From Verrucomicrobiota bacterium (GTDB taxonomy: Bacteria; Verrucomicrobiota; Verrucomicrobiia; Limisphaerales; J093): 64,000 nt of DNA. Both the position numbers and the translations under genes were made by a program. Shown piece after piece: positions 52,665 through 62,066 of the stretch (position 1 is the stretch's first letter; the number at the start of each line of letters is the position of its first letter). Location of the stretch: assembly GCA_016716505.1 (NCBI GenBank), contig JADJWF010000003.1, positions 496,001 through 560,000 on the forward strand. Reading direction: 5' to 3'. Under the pieces are notes generated by a model. It had not been told where the DNA came from. It worked only from the letters and a program-made list of their open reading frames with translations, and ran no database searches.

Positions 52665-55600
52665 GTGCAGGCGACTACTTCACTTCCGATCCTGATTCGG
52701 CGGCTGTTGGCCGGCTGGGGCATCATGATCTTCAGCCTGGTCGCCGCCGACCTCCCGGCCACGCTCCACACTCCGGACGGCGCGGAAATGGTGCTCATCC
52801 CCGCGGGGCCCTTCCTCATGGGCAGCCACAGCGGTGCCCCGGAGGAAACACCCCCGCACCGGCGCGAACTGCCGGCGTTTTACCTCGATCGCACCGAGGT
52901 CACGGTCGCCCAATATGCCGCCTTTCTCGCCGCCACCGGCCATCCCGCACCACCCGGCTGGACCAACGGCTCCGCGCCCGCCGGCACCGCGCAATTGCCC
53001 GTCACCAACATCCGCTGGACCGATGCCCTGCGGTACGCGCGTTGGGCCGGGAAACGCCTGCCCACCGAGGCGGAGTGGGAGAAGGCCGCGCGCGGCTCGG
53101 ACGGTCGCCATTATCCCTGGGGCAACACGGACGAGGAGGCCTGGCGCAACAAGGACTCCGGCAAGCTGCGCCCGGTGGGCTCGTTTCCCGCGGGCGCGTC
53201 GCCCTCCGGTTGCCTGGACCTTTCGGGCAACGCCTGGGAATGGACCGCCGACTGGTTCGAGCCGTATCCGGGCACCACGGCCCGCTCGCCCCATTTCGGC
53301 CGGCACTACAAGGTCATTCGGGGTGGCGGGGGCGAATACCTCTACGGCACGGCCAATACCGCTACGACCTTCCAGCGCGCGCGCCTCGTGCCTTACGGCG
53401 CGCACGACTTCGTCGGCTTCCGCTGCGCGAAAGACCCGCCCGGCCAGCCGCCGCCCTACGATGTCGAAGCGCTGCTCAAAGAAGCGGACGCTTTGGAGAA
53501 AGCCAGCTTGCCGCCGCCCCGCGAGCTGGCGTACGAGCGCGAATTCGCCGCGCTCAACGCAGCCGGGGCCGTACCGGTGCGGATCGCCGGCGCGCCGGGC
53601 CAGCAGGGCCTGGTCACGATGGGTTTCCCACTGCCGCGCGGGCGGGTGCGTGACGCTGGCGACCTGCGGGTGCTGGATGGCACGGGGCAACCGCGCTCGT
53701 TGGCCGCCGAGCCGCTGGCCTCCTGGCCGGACGGTTCACTGCGCTGGGTGTTGCTGCGCTTCCCCGGGCGCAGCGAAGAAGCGGTAACCGTAAAACTTGC
53801 ACCGGAGTCGGTGTGCCCCGCGCCGCGGCTAGCGGTGACCTTGACCACCAACGGGGCGACATTTCGGCTGGCGAACGGTGTGCTCGAGCTTGAACTCGAC
53901 CGGACCAACGGCCTGCGCGCGCTTCGCCGCGGCAGTGGTCTGCTGGTCGAAAAATTTGACCTGAGCCTCTCGCTACTTGATCCGCAAGAGCCGGACGATC
54001 CCAACACGCTCCTCGCCGGGCCGGCCGAGACTTTCGAGATCGAATCCCGGTCCGAGCTGCACGCGGATCTCCGATGGCGGGGGCCATTCGTGGACTCATC
54101 AAACCGACCCGGGCCGATGAGTTACGATCTGCGCCTGCGGGCCGAAGCGGGGTCGGCGCAAATTCGCTGCTGGCTGACAGTCTGGCACGCCCAGGCCCGG
54201 CAGCCACCCTGGGAGGATTTGAAGCCGCAAGTGGCAGTCTCGGACTGGCGGGTGGCGCTGTGGCTGGCCAATCCGGCCCGGCAATGGGTGATCGGCCGCG
54301 AAACCGGGGAACTGGTGCTTGGCAAAGCAACCATGGTCGCGCTCCACCAACCCGACGACCTGAGTTACCGCATCACCACGGGCGACGTTGAACTGGTCAC
54401 GGGCAGACCCGCGCCGGACCGAAAGGCAGCCAGCATCACGGAGGCCACGGGCACCCGTGCCCCCGGCTGGATTTCCGCCGCGGGCGAGCCGGGCAGCGTC
54501 ACCTTGGGCGTCCGGGACTTCTGGCAGAATCATCCCAAGGCGCTGTTCTCCTTCGGTCCCCTGTTCGGTGTCCGGCTCTGGGCCGGTGATACGCCGATGG
54601 TTTGGGAAGGCGGTCTGGCCAAGACGCACGAATTCGTCATCGAGCTGGCCGATGCGCCCGCGGTGCCGGGCGTCGCGCCGCTGCTGGGCATCGTCCCTCC
54701 GGCCTGGGCCTGCGGGTCCGAGGCCGCCGGCGCGCTCCTGCCGCGCGACGCGGACGCGCTCCGCCAACTCGGTTACTGGGAGGCGTGGCGGGAGACGGCC
54801 ATGCGCCAGTGGGTCAACGCCATGCCCACCGGTCTGCGCGATTACGGTGACGCCTATATGGGCGGGCCCTACAAGGGCAAGAACGCCTACCTGAACCTCG
54901 AATACGATGTGCCCCTGAACTTCCTGCACCAGTTCCTCCGCACCGGGGAGCGCTGGTACTTCGAGGCGGCCGCGGCGATGGCGCGGCATCAGGCGGACGT
55001 GGACACCGAGAACGTCGCCGGCTTCGCCTGGAAGCACAGTCCACAGCACACCACCACCGAGGCGGAATTCGGCCATGTGTTCGTCCGCGGCCTGCTCTTG
55101 CATCACCTGCTGACCGGTGACCGGCGCAGCCGCGAGATCGCCGAGCGGCTGGGCGCTTGGATCGCGCGGGAGCTCTTGCGCGGCCAGGGCATCGGCAACG
55201 AGCGCCAGATCGGCTGGTCGCTGTATGCCGTGACCGCGCTGCACGAGGTCACCGGCCAGCCGCGCTATCTTGAGGCCGCGCGGGCGCTGGCCGGCCGGCT
55301 GGCGCGCGAGCAGGCGCCGACCGGCCGGTTCAACATCCGCTGGGACAACCGCATCGCCTTCTTCAACGGCATTGCCGCCAGCGGCCTGCTGAGCGTGAAC
55401 GAACTCGCGCCCGACCCCACGCTTGAACGCGCCGTGCTGCGGCTGGCTGAACGCACGCTCGGGATGTATCCCGAATACGCCGGGCGCACGCTCAACGCCT
55501 GGTGCTGGGTGCTGGGCCGCACCGGGGAGGCGCGCTTTCTGCACAACCTAGAGCGCACCTGGGTGAGCACACTGGAGTTTCTGCTCGACCGCGACACCTC

Positions 55601-56357
55601 CACCGCCGAGACGCATGCCTGGCGTTTCCCGGCCTTCGCCGCCCGCTACAACCTGCTGCCCCAATTCCCCGACGATGTGGGTGAGCTGCCCCGGGCGGAC
55701 GGCTGGCAGGCGCTGCGCTTCAAGAGCCGCGAGGTGGAGCTTTACCTGCGGCCGCGCGAAAGCGCCCCGGTGCCGGTGGTGGTGGCGCGGGAAGGGCTGG
55801 GCGCGGGACAGGCCGAGCTGTGCGATCTGACGGATCGCGTGCTGGCCCGCGTGCGGCTGGGCGACGCCTCGCGCCTGGTGGAGAGCGCCCGGCTCAGCCT
55901 GCCCGCCGGCGCGCCCTGGTTGCGCCTGCGCCTGACCAGCCCCGATGCCTTCGGTTGGCAGGTCCAGCACGACCGTCGCGTGGCCGTGGTGGTGGCCGAT
56001 CCGCGCGGCGCGCAACTGCCCTTCCTGCTGCCACGGGCGGTGGGCGCGCTGGCCGAGGGCGCAAAGGAGGTCACGCTGCGCTTCGAGGTCATGGGCGAGG
56101 GCTTTCACTCTGCCACGCTGTTTGATCCCCAAGGCGCGCCGGTGCGGCGGGTGCAACGCTTCGTGGACTTTGAAGACACCGGCCGCTACGAACTGGAGTT
56201 GAAAGCCCCGGTCAGCGGGCCGCGCGCAGGGTGGGCGCTCGAGCTCAACGCCGTGAAGGTGCTCCGGATCGAGGGTTTTCAGCCCTACTGGTCGGCCCGC
56301 GCCGAGGATTGGTTCAACCCCGAACAACCCGCCGCCGCCAACCACCAAGAACCTTAG
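52665..56357 (+). CDS. Exported fusion of a SUMF1-like domain with a PcRGLX/YetA-like (PL26-type) lyase region
   Basis: About 1230 residues. The N-terminal signal (RRLLAGWGIMIFSLVAAD) supports GTG 52665; ATG 52725 and TTG 52656 are alternatives. Residues 30-255 are a formylglycine-generating-enzyme-like domain (MVLIPAGPFLMGS, RLPTEAEWEKAARGSDGR, CLDLSGNAWEWTADWFE, DFVGFRCAKD) lacking the catalytic cysteine pair, so it is likely a binding module. From about residue 300 comes the RIFT-barrel pattern of PcRGLX/YetA-like proteins (GLVTMGFPLPRGRVRD, SWPDGSLRWVLLRF), then an alpha-helical toroid (about 690-1050) and beta domains. PcRGLX is an exo-rhamnogalacturonan lyase, so the target is probably rhamnogalacturonan I. 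It is 28 bp before the next glycan gene. Confidence 0.85.
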   Translation: MQATTSLPILIRRLLAGWGIMIFSLVAADLPATLHTPDGAEMVLIPAGPFLMGSHSGAPEETPPHRRELPAFYLDRTEVTVAQYAAFLAATGHPAPPGWTNGSAPAGTAQLPVTNIRWTDALRYARWAGKRLPTEAEWEKAARGSDGRHYPWGNTDEEAWRNKDSGKLRPVGSFPAGASPSGCLDLSGNAWEWTADWFEPYPGTTARSPHFGRHYKVIRGGGGEYLYGTANTATTFQRARLVPYGAHDFVGFRCAKDPPGQPPPYDVEALLKEADALEKASLPPPRELAYEREFAALNAAGAVPVRIAGAPGQQGLVTMGFPLPRGRVRDAGDLRVLDGTGQPRSLAAEPLASWPDGSLRWVLLRFPGRSEEAVTVKLAPESVCPAPRLAVTLTTNGATFRLANGVLELELDRTNGLRALRRGSGLLVEKFDLSLSLLDPQEPDDPNTLLAGPAETFEIESRSELHADLRWRGPFVDSSNRPGPMSYDLRLRAEAGSAQIRCWLTVWHAQARQPPWEDLKPQVAVSDWRVALWLANPARQWVIGRETGELVLGKATMVALHQPDDLSYRITTGDVELVTGRPAPDRKAASITEATGTRAPGWISAAGEPGSVTLGVRDFWQNHPKALFSFGPLFGVRLWAGDTPMVWEGGLAKTHEFVIELADAPAVPGVAPLLGIVPPAWACGSEAAGALLPRDADALRQLGYWEAWRETAMRQWVNAMPTGLRDYGDAYMGGPYKGKNAYLNLEYDVPLNFLHQFLRTGERWYFEAAAAMARHQADVDTENVAGFAWKHSPQHTTTEAEFGHVFVRGLLLHHLLTGDRRSREIAERLGAWIARELLRGQGIGNERQIGWSLYAVTALHEVTGQPRYLEAARALAGRLAREQAPTGRFNIRWDNRIAFFNGIAASGLLSVNELAPDPTLERAVLRLAERTLGMYPEYAGRTLNAWCWVLGRTGEARFLHNLERTWVSTLEFLLDRDTSTAETHAWRFPAFAARYNLLPQFPDDVGELPRADGWQALRFKSREVELYLRPRESAPVPVVVAREGLGAGQAELCDLTDRVLARVRLGDASRLVESARLSLPAGAPWLRLRLTSPDAFGWQVQHDRRVAVVVADPRGAQLPFLLPRAVGALAEGAKEVTLRFEVMGEGFHSATLFDPQGAPVRRVQRFVDFEDTGRYELELKAPVSGPRAGWALELNAVKVLRIEGFQPYWSARAEDWFNPEQPAAANHQEP

Positions 56358-56385
56358 GCCCGGCTTCGTTTCACCGCTCCCCGCC

Positions 56386-59300
56386 ATGTTCACTCTGAAA
56401 TCAGTTTGGACTTCGCTTCGCGGCCTTCGGAGTTTCGTCCCCACCCTGTTCACGCTGGCCGCCGTGACCGGCGGGCTGGCACAAACCGCCGGCGATCGGG
56501 TGAACCTCGCCGCGTTCGGCGCTCCCCTGCCTGCGCCTGACTGCGGCGTCGAGTGGACCGGTCCGATTCGCGTGGACGAAGTGCGGGTGACGCCGCCGCC
56601 GGGTGAAGACCCCGCCGGGTGGCGACTCGAGTGGTGGGGCAGCATCTGGCCCGACCACGGCGAAGGGGGCTGGAAACGACTCGATGACCCTTGGAACGGC
56701 GAGTGGGTGCGCGTGAACGTGACGCCGGAGCCGGAGGGCTCGGGCGCGTGGATTTTCCGGTTTCCCGCGCTGGATCGAACTGAGTGGAGAAAAGCGATCG
56801 AAGCCCGGCGTTATCCGGATGGCGTGGCGCCCGCCTGGCGCAAGACGCTCAAGATTCGGCTCCTGGATGCCCGGGAGCGACCGGCACCTGCGCAGACCAT
56901 GCTGGAAGCGTTCAGCGACGCGTGTTGGGCAACCGCCGGGTTTGACCTCTGGCATCGGCTGGCCACGGATGCCCCGGCCACCTTTCGTCTCGAGCCGCGG
57001 CACGGGGAGGTCCTGACCCTGCGGCCGCTTTCGGACGGCGTGAAAATCGCCGGCCCGCTCTGGACCGTGCGCGGCCCGGCGGGTGCGAGCCGGGGTGTGC
57101 GGGCGCAACTGCGGTTTGTGGAATCCGCCGACCCCGACGGTGAGGAGCGCACGCGGGTGACCGTGCGCCTGGGCGGCGAGGAGGACGCTACCGGCTTCTC
57201 CTTCGTGCCGCAGGACGTGCCGACGCGCGAGGCCATGCGGCTGCCCGACTTCGCCTTTCTGATTGCCCGCGCGGAACTGGGGCGCACCTGGGACAACGAC
57301 CCGGGGCCGCCGCCGGAAGCCTGGCGCAAGCGCGTGCGTCTTCGCCTGACCGAGCGTCCCGAGGCCACGCGCGAGACAGCCGAGGCCGGAATTCCCCGGT
57401 TGTCGCCCCCCAAGGACGTGCCCCTGGGCGTGCCCTCGGCGCGTCAGGAGTTCTTCGTGGCTCCCCACGGTGACTGGGCGATTTACGCCCAGAGCCTGCA
57501 CACCGACAACGGGCGCGACGCGCGGCGCTGGGTTTTCGCGCAGCAGTTTGGGAACGATCGGCCGGCCGGAGAACTGCGGGCCACCCTCGACACCCGCCTC
57601 GCACCGCACTTCGACGGACGCGATCGCGAGGCCGCCGAGCGCTGGCTGGAGGCGGGGCACCTGCCGTTGATCCACGTGCGCTGGCACACCGGACCGATCC
57701 AGTTTCATCACGAACTCGCGACCACCGTCCTTGAAGGTGACTACGGCAATGACGCCGCGCGTCGGGGCGACGAGACCGTGGTGCTGCTGAGTCGGCTGTG
57801 GCTGACCAACAGCGCCGCCGCGCCGCAGACCGTGGCGGTCAACCTGCGTTACAACCTCGATTGGCCGCTCCGTCTCGATGAGGACGGCCTCATCCGCGTC
57901 GAGTGGCCGGCGGAGCGCGCGCGGCCGCCGGGCAGCGAGTTGGTGCGGGGACAGGTGCGCGAAACCTCGTGGTCCAGCCCGCCGGGCACGTGGCGGGTCC
58001 TGCCCGCGACCGCGAAGGGCACTTCGCCGATCCTGCGCTGGGAGGCCAACCTGCAACCCGGCGAACATCGTGTGCTGGAATTCAAGTCGCCCTTCATCGA
58101 GGCGCTCGATCCCGGCGAATTGGAACGGCTGCGGACCATCACCTTCGCCGAAGCCGTGCCCGCGATGCTCGGGTACTGGCGGGAGCGCCTGGCGCACCGC
58201 ACGCAAATCGTCACCCCGGACCCCGCCCTGAACGATTTCTACCGGGCCAATCTCTGGCACATCCTCATCACCACCGACCGCGACCCGGAGACCGGTCTGT
58301 TCAACCAGGGCGTGGGTACGGTGCGCTACCAGGTTTTCGCCAACGAGACCGTGATGATCGCGCGTTACCTCGACCGGGTGGGCGAGCATCTCGAGGCGCG
58401 ACGGTTCCTCGAACCGCTGCTGCATTATCAGGGCCATGAGCCGCTCACGGGGCGTTTTTCGACGCAAGCGGGCGTCTTCCACAGCGCCGGGGCTTACACC
58501 CACGGGCAGTACGCCATGAACCACGGCTTTGTGCTCTGGGGCGCGGCGGATCACTATCTCATCACCCGCGACCGCGAGTGGCTGTGGCGCGTCGCTCCCC
58601 AACTGATCCGCGGTTGCGATTTCCTGATCCGGGAGCGTCGCGCGACTTTCGGGCCGGCCGGTGAAGCCCGCTCGCCGATTCACGGTCTGGCGCCGGCGTC
58701 GTCGCTTGAGGACGTGATCGAGTTTCAATACTGGTTCGCGGTGAACGCGTACTTCCATCTCGGCCTCAAACGCGTGGCCGAAGCCCTGGCCGACTGGGAC
58801 GCCGGCGAAGCCGCGCGGCTGGCCCGGGAGGCGGAGGCCTATCGGCGCGACATCGAACGCGCGGCGCGCGAGGCGGCCGCGCGGGCGGCCGTCGTGCGGT
58901 TGCGCGACCAGGCGTGGATTCCCTACGTGCCGTCGCGGGTCTTCCAGTGGCGGCACCTGACCGAGGGCTGGATTCGTGAGGCGCTTTATCCGGCGTTGCA
59001 CCTGGCGGCGGGCGAGGTCGTGCGGCCGCAGGACCCACTGATGACGTGGATGCTCGACGATCTCGAGGACAACCTGTTTTTCTCGTGGCAGTCGGGGCTG
59101 AATGTCCGGGACTTCGAGCAGACCTGGTTCGAGCGGGGCGGGGTCACGCTGCAACCGTGTCTGCTCGATCTGCTGCCGACGTACCTGGCCCGCGACGAAA
59201 TCCCCGCCGCCCTGCGAAATTTTTGGAACACCTGGGCGCTGAGCATCTACCCGGACACCGTCTGCTTCACCGAGTGGGTGCGTCGCTTCGGCGAGGGCGG

Positions 59301-59718
59301 CGGGCCGCTCTACAAGACCTCGGACGAAGCGCGCTTCCTCTTGTGGTTGCGCGAGCTGATCCTGTGGGAGAACGGCGACCTGGTCTGGTACGGCCGGGGC
59401 GTGCCCCGCGCGTGGCTGGCGGATGGACGGGAGACCGTTTTGTCAGGCGCTCCGACATGGTTTGGCCCCACCACCTTTCGGGTGAAATCGGAACTGTGCA
59501 ACGGCCGAATCCGTGCCCAACTGATTTTGCCCGCGCGCGAGCTGCCGCGGGAAGTGTGGCTGCGGTTGCGGCATCCCGAAGGTCGGGCCCCCGCGTCGGT
59601 GACCCTCAACGGCAAACCGCTGCCGACTGCCACCCGGCGAGGAGAAGACATCGCCGTGCCGTTGGAGGCCCTGGCGCCCGGTCAGGTTCTGGAATTGGAG
59701 GCGCGCTATGCCCACTAA
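56386..59718 (+). CDS. Large exported six-hairpin-type glycosidase-like protein, family unknown
   Basis: A 1110-residue exported protein (signal ending near GGLAQTAGD). The first 600 residues are beta-rich. About residues 610-1000 look like an alpha/alpha-barrel of the six-hairpin glycosidase superfamily (FYRANLWHILITTDRDPETG, GQYAMNHGFVLWGAADHYL, SLEDVIEFQYWFAVNAYFH), and the last 80 are a small beta domain. I cannot place it in a named GH or PL family. Being between the PL26-like fusion and the GH105-like gene, and overlapping the latter by 11 bp, it very likely acts on the same glycan. Confidence 0.85.
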   Translation: MFTLKSVWTSLRGLRSFVPTLFTLAAVTGGLAQTAGDRVNLAAFGAPLPAPDCGVEWTGPIRVDEVRVTPPPGEDPAGWRLEWWGSIWPDHGEGGWKRLDDPWNGEWVRVNVTPEPEGSGAWIFRFPALDRTEWRKAIEARRYPDGVAPAWRKTLKIRLLDARERPAPAQTMLEAFSDACWATAGFDLWHRLATDAPATFRLEPRHGEVLTLRPLSDGVKIAGPLWTVRGPAGASRGVRAQLRFVESADPDGEERTRVTVRLGGEEDATGFSFVPQDVPTREAMRLPDFAFLIARAELGRTWDNDPGPPPEAWRKRVRLRLTERPEATRETAEAGIPRLSPPKDVPLGVPSARQEFFVAPHGDWAIYAQSLHTDNGRDARRWVFAQQFGNDRPAGELRATLDTRLAPHFDGRDREAAERWLEAGHLPLIHVRWHTGPIQFHHELATTVLEGDYGNDAARRGDETVVLLSRLWLTNSAAAPQTVAVNLRYNLDWPLRLDEDGLIRVEWPAERARPPGSELVRGQVRETSWSSPPGTWRVLPATAKGTSPILRWEANLQPGEHRVLEFKSPFIEALDPGELERLRTITFAEAVPAMLGYWRERLAHRTQIVTPDPALNDFYRANLWHILITTDRDPETGLFNQGVGTVRYQVFANETVMIARYLDRVGEHLEARRFLEPLLHYQGHEPLTGRFSTQAGVFHSAGAYTHGQYAMNHGFVLWGAADHYLITRDREWLWRVAPQLIRGCDFLIRERRATFGPAGEARSPIHGLAPASSLEDVIEFQYWFAVNAYFHLGLKRVAEALADWDAGEAARLAREAEAYRRDIERAAREAAARAAVVRLRDQAWIPYVPSRVFQWRHLTEGWIREALYPALHLAAGEVVRPQDPLMTWMLDDLEDNLFFSWQSGLNVRDFEQTWFERGGVTLQPCLLDLLPTYLARDEIPAALRNFWNTWALSIYPDTVCFTEWVRRFGEGGGPLYKTSDEARFLLWLRELILWENGDLVWYGRGVPRAWLADGRETVLSGAPTWFGPTTFRVKSELCNGRIRAQLILPARELPREVWLRLRHPEGRAPASVTLNGKPLPTATRRGEDIAVPLEALAPGQVLELEARYAH

Positions 59719-60859
59719 TCAAAGACGAAGAAACCGGTGTGGCCCGCGCCGCTGGCTTGCACTGATCCTCGCCGTGACCTGCGCCCGTGCGGCCGCGAGC
59801 GAAACGGAGGCGCCCGATCACCCGCCTGCTGTCCTCTTGCGCCGGGTTGCGGATGCCGTGTTGCGGGATTTCCCCGAACCGCCGCCCTTTGACTGGGGCG
59901 AAGGCGTGTTGCTGGCCGGAATGATGCACGCCCATCGGGCCACCGGCGATGCCCGGTATTTGGACTTCGTTCGGCGCTTTGCCGATCACTGGGCCGCGCG
60001 CGGCATCGGACCGGCGCTGGCGGAAAAGGGCTACTGCGGGCACTGGGGGCCGGCCTGGGCGCTGTGGTTGCTTTACGAGCACACCCGCGAGGAACGTCAT
60101 GCCCGACTCGCGGCCGAGGTGATTGATTTCATGTTGCAGCAGGCCGAGCGCACGCGCGACGGCGGCCTGAGCCACTTCAACGGCAAGCCGCAACTCTGGG
60201 TGGACACGCTCGCCATGGTCTGCCCGGTCCTCGCCCATGGCAGCCGCCTGCGCCAGCGACCGGCCTGGCAGGTCGAGGCCGTCCGGCAGTTCGACCGGTT
60301 CACCGCCCGACTGCGGGACCCGGCGACTGGCCTTTACGTGCACCTCTGGGACGAAGCCAGCGGGCAAAAGACCACGGCGTTGTGGGCGCGGGGCAACGGC
60401 TGGGTGGTGCTCTCGCTGGTGGAACTGATCCGCAACACAACCCTGGGCACGGAGGCGGATCGCCGGCTGCGCGCCGCGCTGGGTCAGTTGCTGGCGGAAC
60501 TGGTCAAACGGCAGGATGCGAACAGCGGCCTGTGGCACACCGTTCTCGACGCGCCGGACACGCCCCTCGAAACCTCGGCGTCGGCCATGTTTCTTTACGG
60601 GCTGGTTCACGGGTGGCGCTGGCAACTCGAGGGCGCCCCGTCCGAGACCGTCCTGCGCCAGACCTGGGAGGGACTTGCCCGGCAGGTGAATCCCGAAGGG
60701 CGGGTCGTTGGGGTGTCCGCCGGGACCATTCCCGGGGACAAGGCCCGCTACGCGGCGCGGCCTCTGGGCACTTACACTTGGGGCACCGGGGCGTTCCTGT
60801 TGGCGGCAGCGGCGATGGCTGAAATTCACCGGGACAACGCGCCCGGGGCGGCTCAATAG
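59708..60859 (+). CDS. Exported GH105/GH88-like unsaturated rhamnogalacturonyl hydrolase
   Basis: A 383-residue exported protein (leader RRWLALILAVTCARAAASE) with the alpha/alpha-six barrel of GH105/GH88. LWVDTLAM contains the likely catalytic Asp166 (aligned with Asp143 of YteR), and KTTALWARGNGWVVLSLVEL and the late TYTWGTGAFLLAAAAMAEI are family motifs. These enzymes hydrate the unsaturated uronic acid left by a lyase, releasing the next sugar, often rhamnose. This matches the preceding lyase-like gene. The start lies inside the end of that gene (11-bp overlap). Confidence 0.93.
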   Translation: MPTNQRRRNRCGPRRWLALILAVTCARAAASETEAPDHPPAVLLRRVADAVLRDFPEPPPFDWGEGVLLAGMMHAHRATGDARYLDFVRRFADHWAARGIGPALAEKGYCGHWGPAWALWLLYEHTREERHARLAAEVIDFMLQQAERTRDGGLSHFNGKPQLWVDTLAMVCPVLAHGSRLRQRPAWQVEAVRQFDRFTARLRDPATGLYVHLWDEASGQKTTALWARGNGWVVLSLVELIRNTTLGTEADRRLRAALGQLLAELVKRQDANSGLWHTVLDAPDTPLETSASAMFLYGLVHGWRWQLEGAPSETVLRQTWEGLARQVNPEGRVVGVSAGTIPGDKARYAARPLGTYTWGTGAFLLAAAAMAEIHRDNAPGAAQ

Positions 60860-60917
60860 AATCGTTCGGGTGTGCCAGCCGTCGCTTGTTCCCGGCCCAG
60901 GCGAGCCGGTTGTCCAC

Positions 60918-61991
60918 TCAGGCCAGGCCGAATTCCTTGCGATTCTGCTCGCAGGAAACCAGCACCGGCCGATCCGGGACACGCGCCTTGAGCAGGGACT
61001 GCTCGTCCGCGACGGCGGTCAGCGGCAGGGCCACCTGGCCGCCCTCGGCGGCGCTGCGTTGCAGGGCAAACATGACCTCGGCGCCCAGGCAGGCGTGTTC
61101 GAAGTTGCAGGGGTGCACCCGCCGGTCGTCGTCCAGCCAGTCGGCCATTTGCTGGATGTACGGTGGCATGTCGAGGTCGTAGTTCATCGCGCCCTCGCCG
61201 GTCTCGGAGCCGCGGCTTTTGGTCACCGCCCGCCAGCCGCCGTTGGTGAGCACTTCGGCAAAGCCTTCGCTGCCCTGGGCGCCGATGCGGTTTTTGCCCC
61301 ACCACTTGGCGACCTCGGGCTGGTCGGGCGCGCCGGCGCCGCATTCGTAGATGCCGCGCACGCCGTTGGCGAACTGCACGAACCCGGCGAGGTAGTCGGG
61401 CGAGGGGTGGTTGTCGGCGAACTTGGACCGGCCCGCCGCCTGGGCCATGGCCCAGACCCCGGGCGCGTAGTCGTTGAACCACATCGAGTAGTCCACCAGG
61501 TGCGAAAGCATGTGAGTCATCCAGCCGGTGGCGGTGCCATAGACGGTGTGAACCCGGCCGAGCGCACCGCTGGCCACGATCTCCTTCACCTTCTGGTAAT
61601 GCCGGCCGTAGCGGTGTTGGTGGCTCACGACCGCCTTCACGCCGGCCTGGCGGATCAAATCGCGAATCACGAACAACTCGGCGCTGGTCAGGGCGACCGG
61701 TTTTTCGAAGGCGATCAGCTTTGCCCCCGCCTCGACGCCGGCGCGGATGAGCGGGGTGCGCAGGTGCGGCAGGGTGCAGAAGCAGAACACGTCCGGCTTC
61801 AATTCGCGCGCCAGCGCCGCAGCGTCGGTGCCGGTGCGGGGCCCGCCGACCCTGGCCGCGGCGGCCTCGAGGCGGGCGGGGTCAATGTCGCAGAGGCCAA
61901 CCACCTTGAACCGGGGGTTGGCGTGGAAGGCGGTGGCGTGGTGCAAGCCGCGCTTGCCCAGGCCGACGACGAGGACGGTGTAGGTCGTCAT
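60918..61991 (-). CDS. Gfo/Idh/MocA-family NAD(P)-dependent oxidoreductase
   Basis: A 357-residue protein with an N-terminal Rossmann fold (VLVVGLGKRGLHHATAF, CDIDPARLEA) and the family EKPVAL motif (IAFEKPVALTS). The usual HQHRYGRHYQKVKEIV region and a C-terminal GFOA-like domain follow. It oxidises or reduces a sugar or sugar derivative. The gene lies 75 bp downstream of a DegT-type aminotransferase; such pairs often make amino sugars on nucleotide carriers, but the substrate is not shown. Confidence 0.93.
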   Translation of the reverse strand: MTTYTVLVVGLGKRGLHHATAFHANPRFKVVGLCDIDPARLEAAAARVGGPRTGTDAAALARELKPDVFCFCTLPHLRTPLIRAGVEAGAKLIAFEKPVALTSAELFVIRDLIRQAGVKAVVSHQHRYGRHYQKVKEIVASGALGRVHTVYGTATGWMTHMLSHLVDYSMWFNDYAPGVWAMAQAAGRSKFADNHPSPDYLAGFVQFANGVRGIYECGAGAPDQPEVAKWWGKNRIGAQGSEGFAEVLTNGGWRAVTKSRGSETGEGAMNYDLDMPPYIQQMADWLDDDRRVHPCNFEHACLGAEVMFALQRSAAEGGQVALPLTAVADEQSLLKARVPDRPVLVSCEQNRKEFGLA

Positions 61992-62066
61992 GTTGGATGA
62001 GTGCTCAGACCCGAAACGCTGTCGCGGGTCAATTTCACGCCACGTGGTTGTTCGTGCAGGGTGAAA

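Noticed and set aside
52665..53440. Active formylglycine-generating enzyme (sulfatase activator)
   Set aside because: The domain fold is present, but the catalytic cysteine pair is not; the only cysteine in the C-terminal part is the structural-type GFRCA.
56401..59154. A 917-codon minus-strand open frame under the six-hairpin gene
   Set aside because: Antisense shadow with no domain pattern or signal peptide. The forward frame has a signal peptide and overlaps the GH105-like gene.
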